Source of the DNA: Monomorium pharaonis
Lineage: Eukaryota > Arthropoda > Insecta > Hymenoptera > Formicidae
Length of the DNA stretch: 64,000 nucleotides
Assembly (NCBI RefSeq): GCF_013373865.1
Contig: NC_050470.1
Coordinates: 22,400,667 to 22,464,666, forward strand
Direction of reading: 5' to 3'
Shown here: positions 12,493 to 22,232 of the stretch, piece by piece
How positions within the stretch are numbered: position 1 is the stretch's first letter
How the letters are laid out: each line of letters opens with the position of its first letter
Notes under the pieces: generated by a model
Databases searched by the model: none
Seen by the model: only the letters and a program-made list of their open reading frames with translations
Told to the model about the DNA's origin: nothing
Translations under genes and position numbers: made by a program

Positions 12493-14997
12493 TTACAAGG
12501 CAAATTTAGTTGCTACTAACAAATTGCCGCTCAATGGCAAACGTGCTACTATCGCAGGAAAAGGGTTAAACAAATGAGATATATTTACAGCGGTTAAGCC
12601 TACGGCATCCTGAACTTCGAAACCATGTAGGTTTTCATTAAATCCTATGGTATACATATTTTGACATACTAAACACAAATCATCGCTTTCATTGCATAAA
12701 ATTTTTTGTATAATGCCAAATTGGGGAAGATCATCTAAAATATCAATAACTACACAGAGATTAGGTTTGTATATTATACCTCTATGCTGAACCCAAGTAG
12801 TTTCCATGCATTTTCCAGTGAAAGTAGGGGATAAAGAACTTTTAATTAATTGATATTCGTCAATTAGAAAAATGGGACCAATAAAAACAATAGGTCCCAT
12901 TTTCTGATTTTCACATAATATAGTGTTAGATAAAAACCTGTGACATAAATTGAGCTGTTCTTTTACGATTAATGTATGAGTAATATTTTTGCGAGAACAA
13001 GTTGCATTTGCAGCAAGTTTAAGTAGACGATTTTTAGATTCAAACCGCATAACACTTAAATGAGATAAAGGTCCGCTTTTTTTCATTACTGTTTTATAAT
13101 GAGTTAAATTGTGATGTTTACATTTAAGATTGTCACAGAAAAGAGACATATATTTTTCGTTATGTTCTGCAACTAATACTTCTAGTAATTCAGCACATTC
13201 TTTCTGAAGGTATTTAGCATTAACAATGTCATGTATCTTGCGTAAACTCAAAAAATATTGCCATACATCATCATGAGGTACATCCTCGCCAACAAGAAAA
13301 GGAAAAAGAAGTAAAAAATTACTCATTTCACTTGCTGAAAATTTTAAATCCTTTTTTCTTATTTCGTTATCAGTTATAAGAGGTGGCTTGTTTGTTATAT
13401 TATTGGAGCCATAATCAAATGCTTTAAGTCGTTCATTTAGACAGGATAAAGAAATTTTTTTGGTTTGAATTATATAGTGATACAAAATGTGAGCCATCCC
13501 ATATTTATAGACACCTTCATCGAGATCATGCATCTTGTCTACCATGGCATTAGAAGTTACATGAAAGTAATCAATTTTGTTCCATATACTATTTTGTTTG
13601 ATGCCACTATCTTTAAAACTTTTAGTTTTTATGTCATCATTATAATTAATTTCAGTTCTTAAAAGATTTTCTTTTTCAATAACACACGAATGAGCTTCAT
13701 TTTGTGACATTTTGCACAAACGACAATAGTATGTGGCATTGAATCCTTCAGCAAAATCTAATGCGGAATTTAATCCCAAATTGTCCCCCAAAATAAGGCC
13801 TAAAGCAAAAAATACTTGAATAAAACCAGTCTTTGTTGGAATATATAAACCTTTTCTCTGTAAATCATTTATTTCATCAACGAGAATACCAAAGATACTG
13901 CTATTTTGAAATTGATTTCTATCCGCCGAATGAAAAAGTAAGGCAAGGAAAATGTTATTTAGTTGAGAAGAAACCTGAGGAGGCATACAAGGTATAGAAT
14001 AAAAAACAGCACCAAGCTTTTGAATAGTAGCATGAGAACCGAGAGGGTTATTTACCTCAAAATCGTCAAAAAAAAGAAAAAGAGGGATAACAATTTTATC
14101 CTTATAATACAGTTGCTTTTTTCTTTGCCATATTTCACCTTGAATAAAATTTGATAACAATTCTTTCTCATTCTCTAAACTTTCCATGTAGTTAAGAATA
14201 GTATCCAATACTCCCGAAAGAGATAATAACTGTTGTAAGACTGCTTTTATAGATATAAATTTAGCTTTGACATCGCACATTTCTTTTCTAATACAACCAT
14301 TAATAAGTTTCTCATCAAAGCGACTTCCAACAACATAATCTGTCGCCTGTATAAAATGTTTAGTAGAAAACAAATTTTTAAATCTTTGGTATTCTGTTTC
14401 CATAGACATAAATGGTTTTGTAAGAATATTTAGTCCTTTCTTTATTCTAATTAATACATTTTCATCGACAGACACATTCTTCAAGTCATTCATAATGGAA
14501 GGTATCACAAATGATGATATATTATTGAGAAGATCATGCATCTCATCCACTATTATTTGAATAATATTCCGTGGAAGGCCTGGAGTGGCATACAGCTTAC
14601 TAATAAAAGACATGACAAAATCTTGTACCGAAGTACTTGTAGCTAATTCAAATGATTTGGTATTGTCATCAATCAAAGATACTGCATCATCAATCACATC
14701 TTGATTGTTAATTGCAGCGGCCATATTCTGATCGTCGCAATCAGGCACGGTACCGTTGTTAATATTACTCTCTTCGTTTGATTTGTAATTAGAATGTAGT
14801 ACAGAGGGTACTTTGTGAAATGATATCAAATGTCTGCGGAAAGTACGCCATCCTTTAAAATCTCGATAACATTTTTTTTCTGGACACATAATCTTTTCAT
14901 TAATATTCCATTGATGACATATTTGAATGTGAAGATACAATGCCTTAACAGATGCAAATGCATTATACTTACAATCTTTGACAATACATCGAACCAT
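12493..14997 (-). CDS. C2H2 zinc-finger transposase-like protein, 834 aa, single exon
   Basis: Probable catalytic gene of the 7.4-kb element, acting in the nucleus on its ends. Two tandem C2H2 fingers open the protein: C4, C9, H23, H28 (C-x4-C-x13-H-x4-H) and C38, C43, H56, H61 (C-x4-C-x12-H-x4-H). An Asn/Asp-rich linker follows, then a long body with DDFEVNNPLGS (311-321), a GDNLGLN stretch around D405, a C-x2-C knuckle (C425, C428) and HDLDEGV (490-496). Such blocks recur in large uncharacterised arthropod, cnidarian and fish proteins tied to EnSpm/CACTA-like elements; this is recalled family knowledge, not a search result. D311/D312, D405 and E494 are candidate catalytic acids, a guess. 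The frame is open for 25 more codons upstream (to 15072), but that stretch is hydrophobic and lies outside the fingers, so the start at 14997 is preferred. No stops or frameshifts break it. Confidence 0.83.
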   Translation of the reverse strand: MVRCIVKDCKYNAFASVKALYLHIQICHQWNINEKIMCPEKKCYRDFKGWRTFRRHLISFHKVPSVLHSNYKSNEESNINNGTVPDCDDQNMAAAINNQDVIDDAVSLIDDNTKSFELATSTSVQDFVMSFISKLYATPGLPRNIIQIIVDEMHDLLNNISSFVIPSIMNDLKNVSVDENVLIRIKKGLNILTKPFMSMETEYQRFKNLFSTKHFIQATDYVVGSRFDEKLINGCIRKEMCDVKAKFISIKAVLQQLLSLSGVLDTILNYMESLENEKELLSNFIQGEIWQRKKQLYYKDKIVIPLFLFFDDFEVNNPLGSHATIQKLGAVFYSIPCMPPQVSSQLNNIFLALLFHSADRNQFQNSSIFGILVDEINDLQRKGLYIPTKTGFIQVFFALGLILGDNLGLNSALDFAEGFNATYYCRLCKMSQNEAHSCVIEKENLLRTEINYNDDIKTKSFKDSGIKQNSIWNKIDYFHVTSNAMVDKMHDLDEGVYKYGMAHILYHYIIQTKKISLSCLNERLKAFDYGSNNITNKPPLITDNEIRKKDLKFSASEMSNFLLLFPFLVGEDVPHDDVWQYFLSLRKIHDIVNAKYLQKECAELLEVLVAEHNEKYMSLFCDNLKCKHHNLTHYKTVMKKSGPLSHLSVMRFESKNRLLKLAANATCSRKNITHTLIVKEQLNLCHRFLSNTILCENQKMGPIVFIGPIFLIDEYQLIKSSLSPTFTGKCMETTWVQHRGIIYKPNLCVVIDILDDLPQFGIIQKILCNESDDLCLVCQNMYTIGFNENLHGFEVQDAVGLTAVNISHLFNPFPAIVARLPLSGNLLVATKFAL

Positions 14998-15266
14998 GGT
15001 GACAATCACAGCAATAAATGTATGCTTTAAATAAACTACAGTTATAAAATTAAATTTATTGGTTATAACCAAATTATAAAAACAAAAATATTGCAGCAGC
15101 TATTTTGGGAATATTTTTAAATATTTAAATTTAAAATAATCTTATTTTAGAAAATAATATAACTAATATAAGTATAGTTCAACAAAGTTAATGAAATAAA
15201 ACTTAAAAAAATCAGTAGCTGAAAATCATAATACGTTTACTACTAGTTACAACATAAAAAAACTTC
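14998..15266 (-). other. Spacer between the two transposon genes
   Basis: AT-rich spacer of 269 bp between the stop of the SAM gene and the chosen start of the transposase-like gene. It holds the optional 25-codon upstream extension of the latter (to 15072) and an AATAAA on the minus strand at 15060-15055 that could end the SAM transcript. No obvious promoter is seen. The spacing would also allow one long transcript with alternative processing. Confidence 0.5.
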
Positions 15267-16772
15267 TTACTTTTCGGAAAAAGCTTTCAACTGTTTACTT
15301 ACTTGAGGTATAACTTTATCCCACTGAGTATGTAATTCATATAATGCAAATTGCAAAAAATACCAAATATTTTCACATTGAGGAGAATATTCAGCGTGTA
15401 AAGCATGCACGCACTTAAAGCATACATCTATTGCCGTGCGAATATCATCGAATCTGTAATAATTTTTGTCTATTACGACGTAAAAGTCCTTGCATAATGA
15501 TAAAGTTGAGCCTACAGCAACAACAAGCGGTTGAACTTTTGTTTTCAAAGCTTGGGCTCTGCATCTAACTCTTTCTAAACTCGGCTCCAAATCATTCATT
15601 ACCTACATAGTAGAAAAAACTTTATGAAAGGACTGATACAAACATTAATTTACATACGAAAAAAATTGTCATTGCTAGTTGAATTAATAAATTATTAATA
15701 ACTAACTTTAACATGAAGAATAAATCCATCTATCATTTCCTGAGTACTTGGCTTCCACTTTTTTCTATTTGCTAGTGGTACAGGTACTGGAGTAAATAGA
15801 TGTCCTAAGTTTAGCATAAGGCACAAATCAGAATCTCCTAAAAATAGAAATTACTTTTTAAAAAAATCAATATCATTTGTATTGCAATACAGAGTTAATG
15901 TATATTCTTCATTAAACATATAGAAAGAATTTTATGCAAAAAATATATATTAATGTGTGTAAATGTCACATTAATGTTTTCATGGCACTTTTTACTATTG
16001 AAATTATTCTATTTGACGGACAATACCTTCAATAGATAATAACAGTGAAACTTTCCTTGTGAATTCTCCCCACCTACTCCACATTCGTGTGTCGTACTCA
16101 GGATATAATTTTTTAAAGTCTGATAGAAGCTAAAAAGTTTACAACAAAAAAAATGATTTTTTATCATTCATTAAACATTTTTATATTTTGGAAGATTTAT
16201 GCAAATGTATCGGACACTTACTAACTGGAAGCCAGTTGCTAACTGAAGAGCACTATATTCAGTTATATAATCATACACACTACTTGTTCCCTGTCGTAGC
16301 TGCGCCAATCTAACATCACGAGTAGCATCCCATTTTTCTTTTACTTCTTCGTATGGTTCTTTATGAGTACGAAGCCACTCAAGCATTCCACTCAAATCAT
16401 CATTTAAAGTTACAACTGTAAAATAATAAATTGCTCATACTTTACATAATAATAGCAATTTTTTGAAAATATATAATTTAAAAGATTTTAAATATATATA
16501 TATATATATTTTATTAATTTATTTTATTTTATTTTATGAAGAATCTAACCTGGTTCATTGTTTGTCGAATTTGAAATTTTTTGTCTTAAACCACTTTTAC
16601 GTAGTTCTTTTACATAATTTGTATATTTATCGTACAATTTGCCTTTGGCATTTACTTTCTTGTCAGAATGCTTTTTATAAGGAATATAATATGTCTCCTG
16701 TACAAAAAATATGATAAAAAAGGCGTAATATAAAAAAAGAATATAAGGATTATAAGATATAAGGAGATATAA

Positions 16773-16822
<50 letters not shown>

Positions 16823-18715
16823 TATGTCTCCTTATTATACATATAGAAAGCCATATTACTAACTTGAATTTCTCCTGGAATAGCGTCCTGTATTTGCAAG
16901 GCTAATTCTTGCCATCGTCTATGACTTACTCTAATAAATACATATATCGTATTATTATTAACAATTATTTAAAAAGCACATTAAATAAATGAATTGTATC
17001 TGTTAAGATAAGTATAAAGTACAAACAGGTCAAAAATTCTAATATAAGCAATCGAATATCTCGTAAACGAAGTAAAGTGTTTTAAAACATAAAGTTTAAG
17101 ACAAAAGTATCATAATCATCTCTTAATATATAATAAGTAATAAAGATAGCAAACGCACCCTAAAGTTCAATTTACCTTTTGTTCTCGTTTTCTTTTAACT
17201 CATTTTTAATAATGGCTAAACACAGTTTGCTTCTTGCTGCGTCCTTTTGTTTATAACTACAAGTACTATTTAAAACAGTTTTGGCAGCTTTTGCATCTAA
17301 ATCAGTATCACAGAGTTGTGTAATAACCTAATAATAATTGAAAAAATTATATATTTACATAAAAGAAAAAATATAACACATTTATAAAAATATACTTTCA
17401 AAAAGTACATATGTATAAGATAAGTAATAATATAATAAAAAATATAATAATAAAATAAATAGTACAATAATAAAATAAATTAATTAATAATTTTCGTACA
17501 TTTTTATTATTAATAAATTCAAAATTACTGACTTTACTTACATTTGTTGTAGAATGTATCTCTTCTGTCTGCTCTCCTCCTTCTTCATTCAAAGTGATTA
17601 CCTAATAAATATGCAAAATGTAAAAAATGATGACGAAAGATGTATGCAAACACATTTTAAATTTTACATAAAGTAAGTTATTATTACTATTAAGAAATTA
17701 GTTTATAAAATGTATATTTAAAATGTTATTAAAAATTAATTTTTAATATTTATTTAAAAAATTTATTTGTTTGACTTACGTTTAATACTGTTTCTTTTAT
17801 AACAGTGTTATCAGTGTCATAAACATCATTGTTATCAGAAATTACAATTGGAGGATTTAAAGAATCGTTTTCTGTTGATATGTCATTTATTAAGGATGAT
17901 GCTTGTGAAGAGATTAATTGCTAAAAATAATATTCTTAAAATATTAATTGCTAAAAGTAATCTAATTATCATCAACATACACTCTTTATATTTAAATAAA
18001 AGTAATAGTGAAGTAACAATCCAAAAGTTATTATTAGAATATTTGCAAGAAAAAGTATAAAATATACAAAAAAATTGTAATATTTGCACAGAACAAAATA
18101 TTGTAAATATACATACCAAAAATACTGTCAATACCTGTGTAAGTAGATCAGCCTTATAATGGTCTAATTTATCACAAAATTTGATTCTAGGTCCTATCTT
18201 TGGTATTATAGTCTGAAAGTCGGAAGGCTTCATAATTTTCAAAGCTGTATAATCAATTTCATTTGCTAAAAAAAGAATAATTTTAGCGCTAATGCTGATA
18301 AGAGTCTTGTTGAACTAATTGGACACACACACACTCACATGCACGCACGCACACACACACACACACGCACGCACACACGCACGCACGCACACAGACAGAC
18401 AGACAGATGTAAACTAAACCACAAATCATAATACAAAAAAGATCTATTGTGTATATCAACATAATAAAGAAGTATTTTCGAAACAACATTTGTTTTACTT
18501 TTTAGTTTATGAAAAAAAAATATGAATAAGAGGCAAACAAATGCATCTGTAAAAAAACTGTTAATAGCTTGCTAATACTGACACGTTATAATCTAACAAT
18601 GTAGTATGCTTCCGAAATCGAACTTTTATCATATCAAAATATACAAACCTTTAAAGATGTCAATATAATCTTCAAATCCCCATTCACGAAGTAAATCGCA
18701 TGTTTTATCATCCAT
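15267..18715 (-). CDS. SAM-domain accessory protein of the transposon, 11 exons, 509 aa
   Basis: Exons on the minus strand: 18715-18649, 18265-18135, 17920-17780, 17601-17542, 17327-17176, 16930-16864, 16697-16550, 16415-16222, 16129-16027, 15837-15707, 15602-15267. They sum to 1530 nt, all introns are GT-AG (92-383 bp) and no junction breaks frame. Residues 1-66 form a SAM domain: LLREWGF, YIDIFKANEID, then MKPSDF and IPKIGPRIKF. An acidic, Ser/Asn-rich linker follows (67-133). Conserved-looking blocks come next: YYIPY and GKLYDKY with RKSGL (about 208-245), RTHKEP and KEKW (about 265-282), YPEYDTRMWSRW (about 329-340). The last exon gives a helical tail rich in Cys, Tyr and Phe. SAM domains mediate self-association, so a multimerising co-factor of the zinc-finger protein is a reasonable inference. 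The start at 18715 was chosen because the SAM domain begins there; an in-frame ATG at 18826 would add 37 residues encoded partly by a minisatellite. Confidence 0.85.
16761..16833. repeat. (TA)n tract flanked by an inverted repeat, in intron 6
   Basis: A run of about 40 bp of alternating T and A (16781-16820) is flanked by AAGGAGATATAAGA (16761-16774) and TCTTATGTCTCCTT (16820-16833), which pair with one mismatch. The whole is a cruciform-prone palindrome wholly inside the intron between exons 6 and 7 of the SAM gene, so it does not touch coding sequence. A shorter (TA)n lies in intron 7 at 16493-16509. Confidence 0.8.
18322..18407. repeat. (CA)n/(CG CA)n/(CAGA)n microsatellite in intron 1
   Basis: Compound microsatellite of CACACA, CACGCA and finally ACAG units inside the first intron of the SAM gene. 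It generates the Cys/Val-rich spurious frame 18289-18489. Confidence 0.9.
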
Positions 18716-18757
18716 TTTTAATATATAATCGTTTTTGAGGTTATTTTTATCCAACAA

Positions 18758-18828
18758 CACGTCCACAACACGTCCACAACACGTCCACAACACGTCCAAC
18801 ACGTTTAACACGTCCAACACGTCCACAG
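18758..18828. repeat. Minisatellite in the SAM gene leader
   Basis: Seven tandem units: three of 11 bp (CACGTCCACAA), three of 9 bp (CACGTCCAA type, one CACGTTTAA) and a final 11-bp unit (CACGTCCACAG). It lies just upstream of the preferred start codon at 18715. Read from an in-frame ATG at 18826 it would encode a short Val/Leu/Asp-rich repeat. Confidence 0.85.
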
Positions 18829-18940
18829 TCCAAATTTATGATTTTTGTGAGGAAACTCACGACAGTGTTTCCAGTCTCGACTCTTTTCACAGCAGCGTGC
18901 TGTAAGTGGAGAGGATAGCGAACAGCTTGGTCGACGGCAC

Positions 18941-19008
18941 TCGACTATCTGCTGTTTCCTTTTCTCTCGAGCTGTCTCCTTCATGGAAAAAAGACAGCAG
19001 ATAGTCGA
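18941..19008. promoter_or_regulatory. 15-bp perfect inverted repeat in the promoter-side region of the transposon
   Basis: TCGACTATCTGCTGT (18941-18955) and its exact complement (18994-19008) are separated by 38 nt. The pair lies 226-293 bp upstream of the SAM start, between the gene and the right transposon end. It could be a hairpin in the transcript or a paired protein site in the promoter. No TATA or initiator could be assigned with confidence. Confidence 0.55.
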
Positions 19009-19150
19009 TTGTCGATCGCTTGCTGCTGTAAAAGATTTGAGACTGGAAGCACTGCTTACGATCATCAAATGAAATAAGAACTGCGCGTATAATTCCGATG
19101 CGACATCCACACACGGTATCCAATGAACTGTTACGGATATTGTAACAAAA

Positions 19151-19395
19151 TATTCTGGTTGGTTACCAGAATATTTTATTATAATAACCAAAAATTGTGT
19201 TTAATTGTATTAACTATACATATCATGTTTATCTATCTATGTTATATAGTTATAATAACCAGACACTTAGATATTATAACTAGATTAGTAATAATCAAAA
19301 TTTTACCATTGTCACACCTAAATATTCTGGTTGGTTACCAGAATATTTTATTATGATAACCAGAAATTCTATTTAGTCCAACTAAATTTTGTTGA
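19151..19395. repeat. Right subterminal repeats: two copies of a palindromic 23-mer plus single motifs
   Basis: The same near-palindrome (TATTCTGGT, 5-nt centre, ACCAGAATA) occurs at 19151-19173 and 19323-19345. A common tail of AT-rich sequence and a further AACCAGA or AACCAAA motif extends the direct repeat to almost 50 bp at an offset of 172 bp. Single AACCAGA motifs lie between and after. The same core motif is clustered at the left end, so these are likely binding sites for an element-encoded protein. Confidence 0.75.
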
Positions 19396-19428
19396 ACCAA
19401 GCATGTCATGTTAATATAACTGTGCTTG

Positions 19429-19439
19429 TTTTTTCCGTG
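19429..19439 (-). repeat. Right terminal inverted repeat of the 7.4-kb transposon
   Basis: TTTTTTCCGTG, the exact reverse complement of 12073-12083, followed by TA at 19440-19441. Confidence 0.85.
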
Positions 19440-19800
19440 TAAGATAAGACAAAGCGATCCAAAATTGCGTCGAAATGTTCTTTGGACGCGGTACATTTCC
19501 TGCGGCATTTACAAAGCACGGCGATAATTTTCTTTCAATCTCCCCCTCCCCGTTCCCTCTCACCAAGCCGGCGGCATGTCATTTTGCAGCGAATGAAACA
19601 TCATCCAAACACGCATCGAAGTCTTAAATCGTCGTGTCGCTTGAGGGCCGTTCGAAGGTGCCGACGCGATATCAAGCGCGATGGGCGCTCGTATGTGGCA
19701 CCAACGAATAAGGGAGGAGGCGAGAGAGAAAGAGAAAGAGAGAGCAAAAAACCGCAAGCGGAACAGCGAAGGAGGATGCGAACGAAGGCGTATTACTTGC

Positions 19801-19818
19801 GGGGAGGGCCGGGAGGGG
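19801..19818 (+). other. Canonical G-quadruplex motif
   Basis: GGGGAGGGCCGGGAGGGG has four G runs of at least three with loops of 1, 2 and 1 nt, a pattern predicted to form a stable quadruplex. It sits in a GC-rich stretch about 360 bp beyond the right end of the 7.4-kb transposon. A regulatory role is only a possibility. Confidence 0.75.
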
Positions 19819-21614
19819 CCCCCCGGTATTTCAGACTTTCAGGTCCGCGCCGAGTCAGGTGAGCCGAGGTGCCCGGAGCGCCGCTGATCACTTTGACCTA
19901 CGACCCCATCAATCATCGCCAAATCATACACCACTTATCTCGGCGAGGCGCACGAAAGTCGGCGCACGTTCTCTCGTAACGGGCAAGGGCGCGCATACTC
20001 GCCTCCACCTCTATCTTCCCCGTCGCTCGTTTTCTTCCGCACACCCACGATTTCCCTCGGCCGTGAAAATGAGTGTTTACGGCGACTTTCTAGAGGAAGA
20101 TTGATTTTTTTTTTTTATTGGCGAAGCATACACACGCGTGCGCACGCGCGCATACGTCGTTTGTAAGAAAGTCGTCCGTGAGAATGGATACGAGCGCGTA
20201 GATGCGTTTCTTTAATATTTCTTTTTTAGATTTACTACGAAATATATTTTCTCTCCAGATAAGTTTCTTCTGTTCTATCGGTTTTCAATGTTATATATGT
20301 ATATATAAAGATTTTGTTACAATTCATTCTCTTGGTTCCTGTTCCATGTTCCATCTCTGACATGCAGAGATTTTCATATTATTTGTAATATTATAAGAAT
20401 ATGTTAATATTTCAAAGAACAAAATGTCTACATACACATTTAATTCATAATTATCATTTTGTTTATACGCAGTTATTAATATTGATCCAATTTATTATGT
20501 TTACGCTAGTCTAATTAAGACGTGGCTGATAATACGATGGGGGAAGGCTGAAAAGCTTGGACAACTTGTCTTCGTAGTACGATGACACAAATCAAATGAA
20601 ACATGTGCGCTCTATCCTCGCGTGCGACAGTTACTAATCTGAAATTAGGTCAACGTCATTCTCCACCGCTACTTCACTCTTCACCGCGTATAAATGATAT
20701 TTATATTCATGTCGATATTTATGCCAAGTTTTATTTTAGCTTCTTGGAAATTCTCTGCGAAATTACTACTTGTTTTTCGAAAATGAGTCAATAAAAGGCT
20801 ATTGAGTGAGCCATTTGTTTAATTGAAGGTAATTTCTAACAAAGTGAGCTCTATAAGACTAAAAAAGGTGTACTCTTAGCTAAAAATATCTCTCCGCGAT
20901 CAGAGAGAATACAGAATTTAGATACAATAAAACATAAAAATAAATATTTTTATTTTTCTCTTCGATTTTTTTCGATCATAAAATTTAATCGATCCAATTC
21001 GAAGAGATCCGGAAACGAATGTTTCAATTAGGTTTGCGCATTTTCAACTAATAGCTTTTCAACGTTATATTCTGTAATATTTACAATTCAACATATGTGT
21101 TAAAAAGAGTAATAGAAAAAAAAAAACTTTGATTGAACAATTGGAACCGCACGGCTAGAATCGCAGCTACTTTTTCAGAAATTTAAAGTGAATTCTTTTT
21201 ATAACACACTGTAATTTATTTACACGACAAAACTCACAGTCGACAGGTTCTCGATCACAATCGATGATTTCACAGGACAAGTAAAATGGAAAGCACTATA
21301 CTATCGCGGATCTCGCGGTAGTGAAGAAGTTCGGGTTAAAGGTCAGGTACCCAGATGCCTCCCACCGTCACCTCCTCTCGTTCTCGTTGTTTCCCCCGAG
21401 GCCGTAACTGCGGTCGAGTGCATATCGTGACCTTCGCGGTTGTATAAAGCAGGAGGCGAGGCTGAAGTACGGGAAGAACCGTAGAGGGAAGCAACTTCTC
21501 TCGTAATTGGCGGGCACGAGTGTGCCCCTCGGGAATGGGGCAAACGTGATTCAGAAATTCTCAATGAACTCGCTTTAATCCCATACCCGCTCGTTTAGAT
21601 GAAAAGGATTCACC

Positions 21615-21615
21615 G

Positions 21616-21662
<47 letters not shown>
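21615..21662. repeat. (GAAA)n then (GA)n microsatellite
   Basis: Four GAAA-type units pass into about 15 GA units, an ordinary purine microsatellite. Confidence 0.9.
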
Positions 21663-21668
<6 letters not shown>

Positions 21669-21829
21669 TTGCTTGATATTTTATTAAGCCGCGACGAAAT
21701 TGCTACCTTCGCTCACTTCGCAAGGTCGATGCTACTATCGGTATCGGTATCGTGAGTTTTCAAGTGCCGCGGCGTTTGGCAGTGCTGATTCGACCAGAGC
21801 TGTAATTAGTAAACTTAAAGTACACAAGA

Positions 21830-21856
21830 CAGAGAGAGAGAGAGAGAGAGAGAAAG
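21830..21856. repeat. (AG)n microsatellite
   Basis: About 12 AG units in a purine-rich stretch, 170 bp from the longer GA tract. Confidence 0.9.
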
Positions 21857-22208
21857 CGTTATATATTTACGTTTAGCAAAAAAGAAACGTTACTTTTATT
21901 CGGTACAGAAAACACAAGGCGCGTAACTGACGAGGATTTATTGTTATTAAAATGCGGCACCGGTGTTAAGGCCAGCTGTTTGGCTATTATGTACGCCGAT
22001 CTCTGCGACGCGTTCCAATATCGAAGTGTAAGAAACAAGAAAAAGGCGGAAACGCAAGCTGAAAGCGAAGACCGGACGAGAGCCTGAAATATTCGGTCAG
22101 ATCGCGATCGGGCTTCTGCGCGCGAACCAACAGAGACGAATAAATCGTCCGTAACGAGGGACACATTACACCTGCAATTACTGGCTCTCTCGCTTTTCAA
22201 AGACACTC

Positions 22209-22232
22209 GCTCTCGTGCGCGCGCGCGAGAGC
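22209..22232. repeat. GC-rich palindrome
   Basis: GCTCTCG and CGAGAGC arms flank an alternating GC centre, giving a 24-bp hairpin-forming and Z-DNA-prone sequence. Confidence 0.65.

Larger units (their letters stand above)
12073..19439 (-). mobile_element. Complete CACTA/EnSpm-like DNA transposon with two genes
   Basis: The element is 7367 bp. Its left end is CACGGAAAAAA (12073-12083) and its right end is the exact reverse complement (19429-19439). A TA dinucleotide flanks each end (12071-12072, 19440-19441), as expected for a 2-bp target duplication. Just inside the termini both ends share TTTAGTTGGA and then clusters of ACCAGA/TCTGGT motifs, typical of the subterminal repeats of CACTA elements. 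Two minus-strand genes fill the interior: an 11-exon SAM-domain gene and a single-exon zinc-finger transposase-like gene. Termini of CAC form, a 2-bp duplication, subterminal repeats and two genes fit the CMC/EnSpm group. CACGG instead of the usual CACTA/CACTG is a variation, so the superfamily is inferred. Both genes appear unbroken, so this may be an autonomous and fairly young copy. Confidence 0.83.

Noticed and set aside
14998..15072. Upstream start for the transposase-like protein (25 extra residues)
   Set aside because: The extension is hydrophobic and unlike the finger region. The ATG at 14997 begins directly before the first zinc-finger cysteine.
18289..18489. Cys/Val-rich minus-strand frame
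   Set aside because: It is translation of the CA/CG microsatellite inside intron 1 of the SAM gene.
19859..20104. Short frame ending in a plausible start MSVYGDFLEED
   Set aside because: The candidate start is followed at once by a stop and a poly-T run, with no good donor site to extend it.
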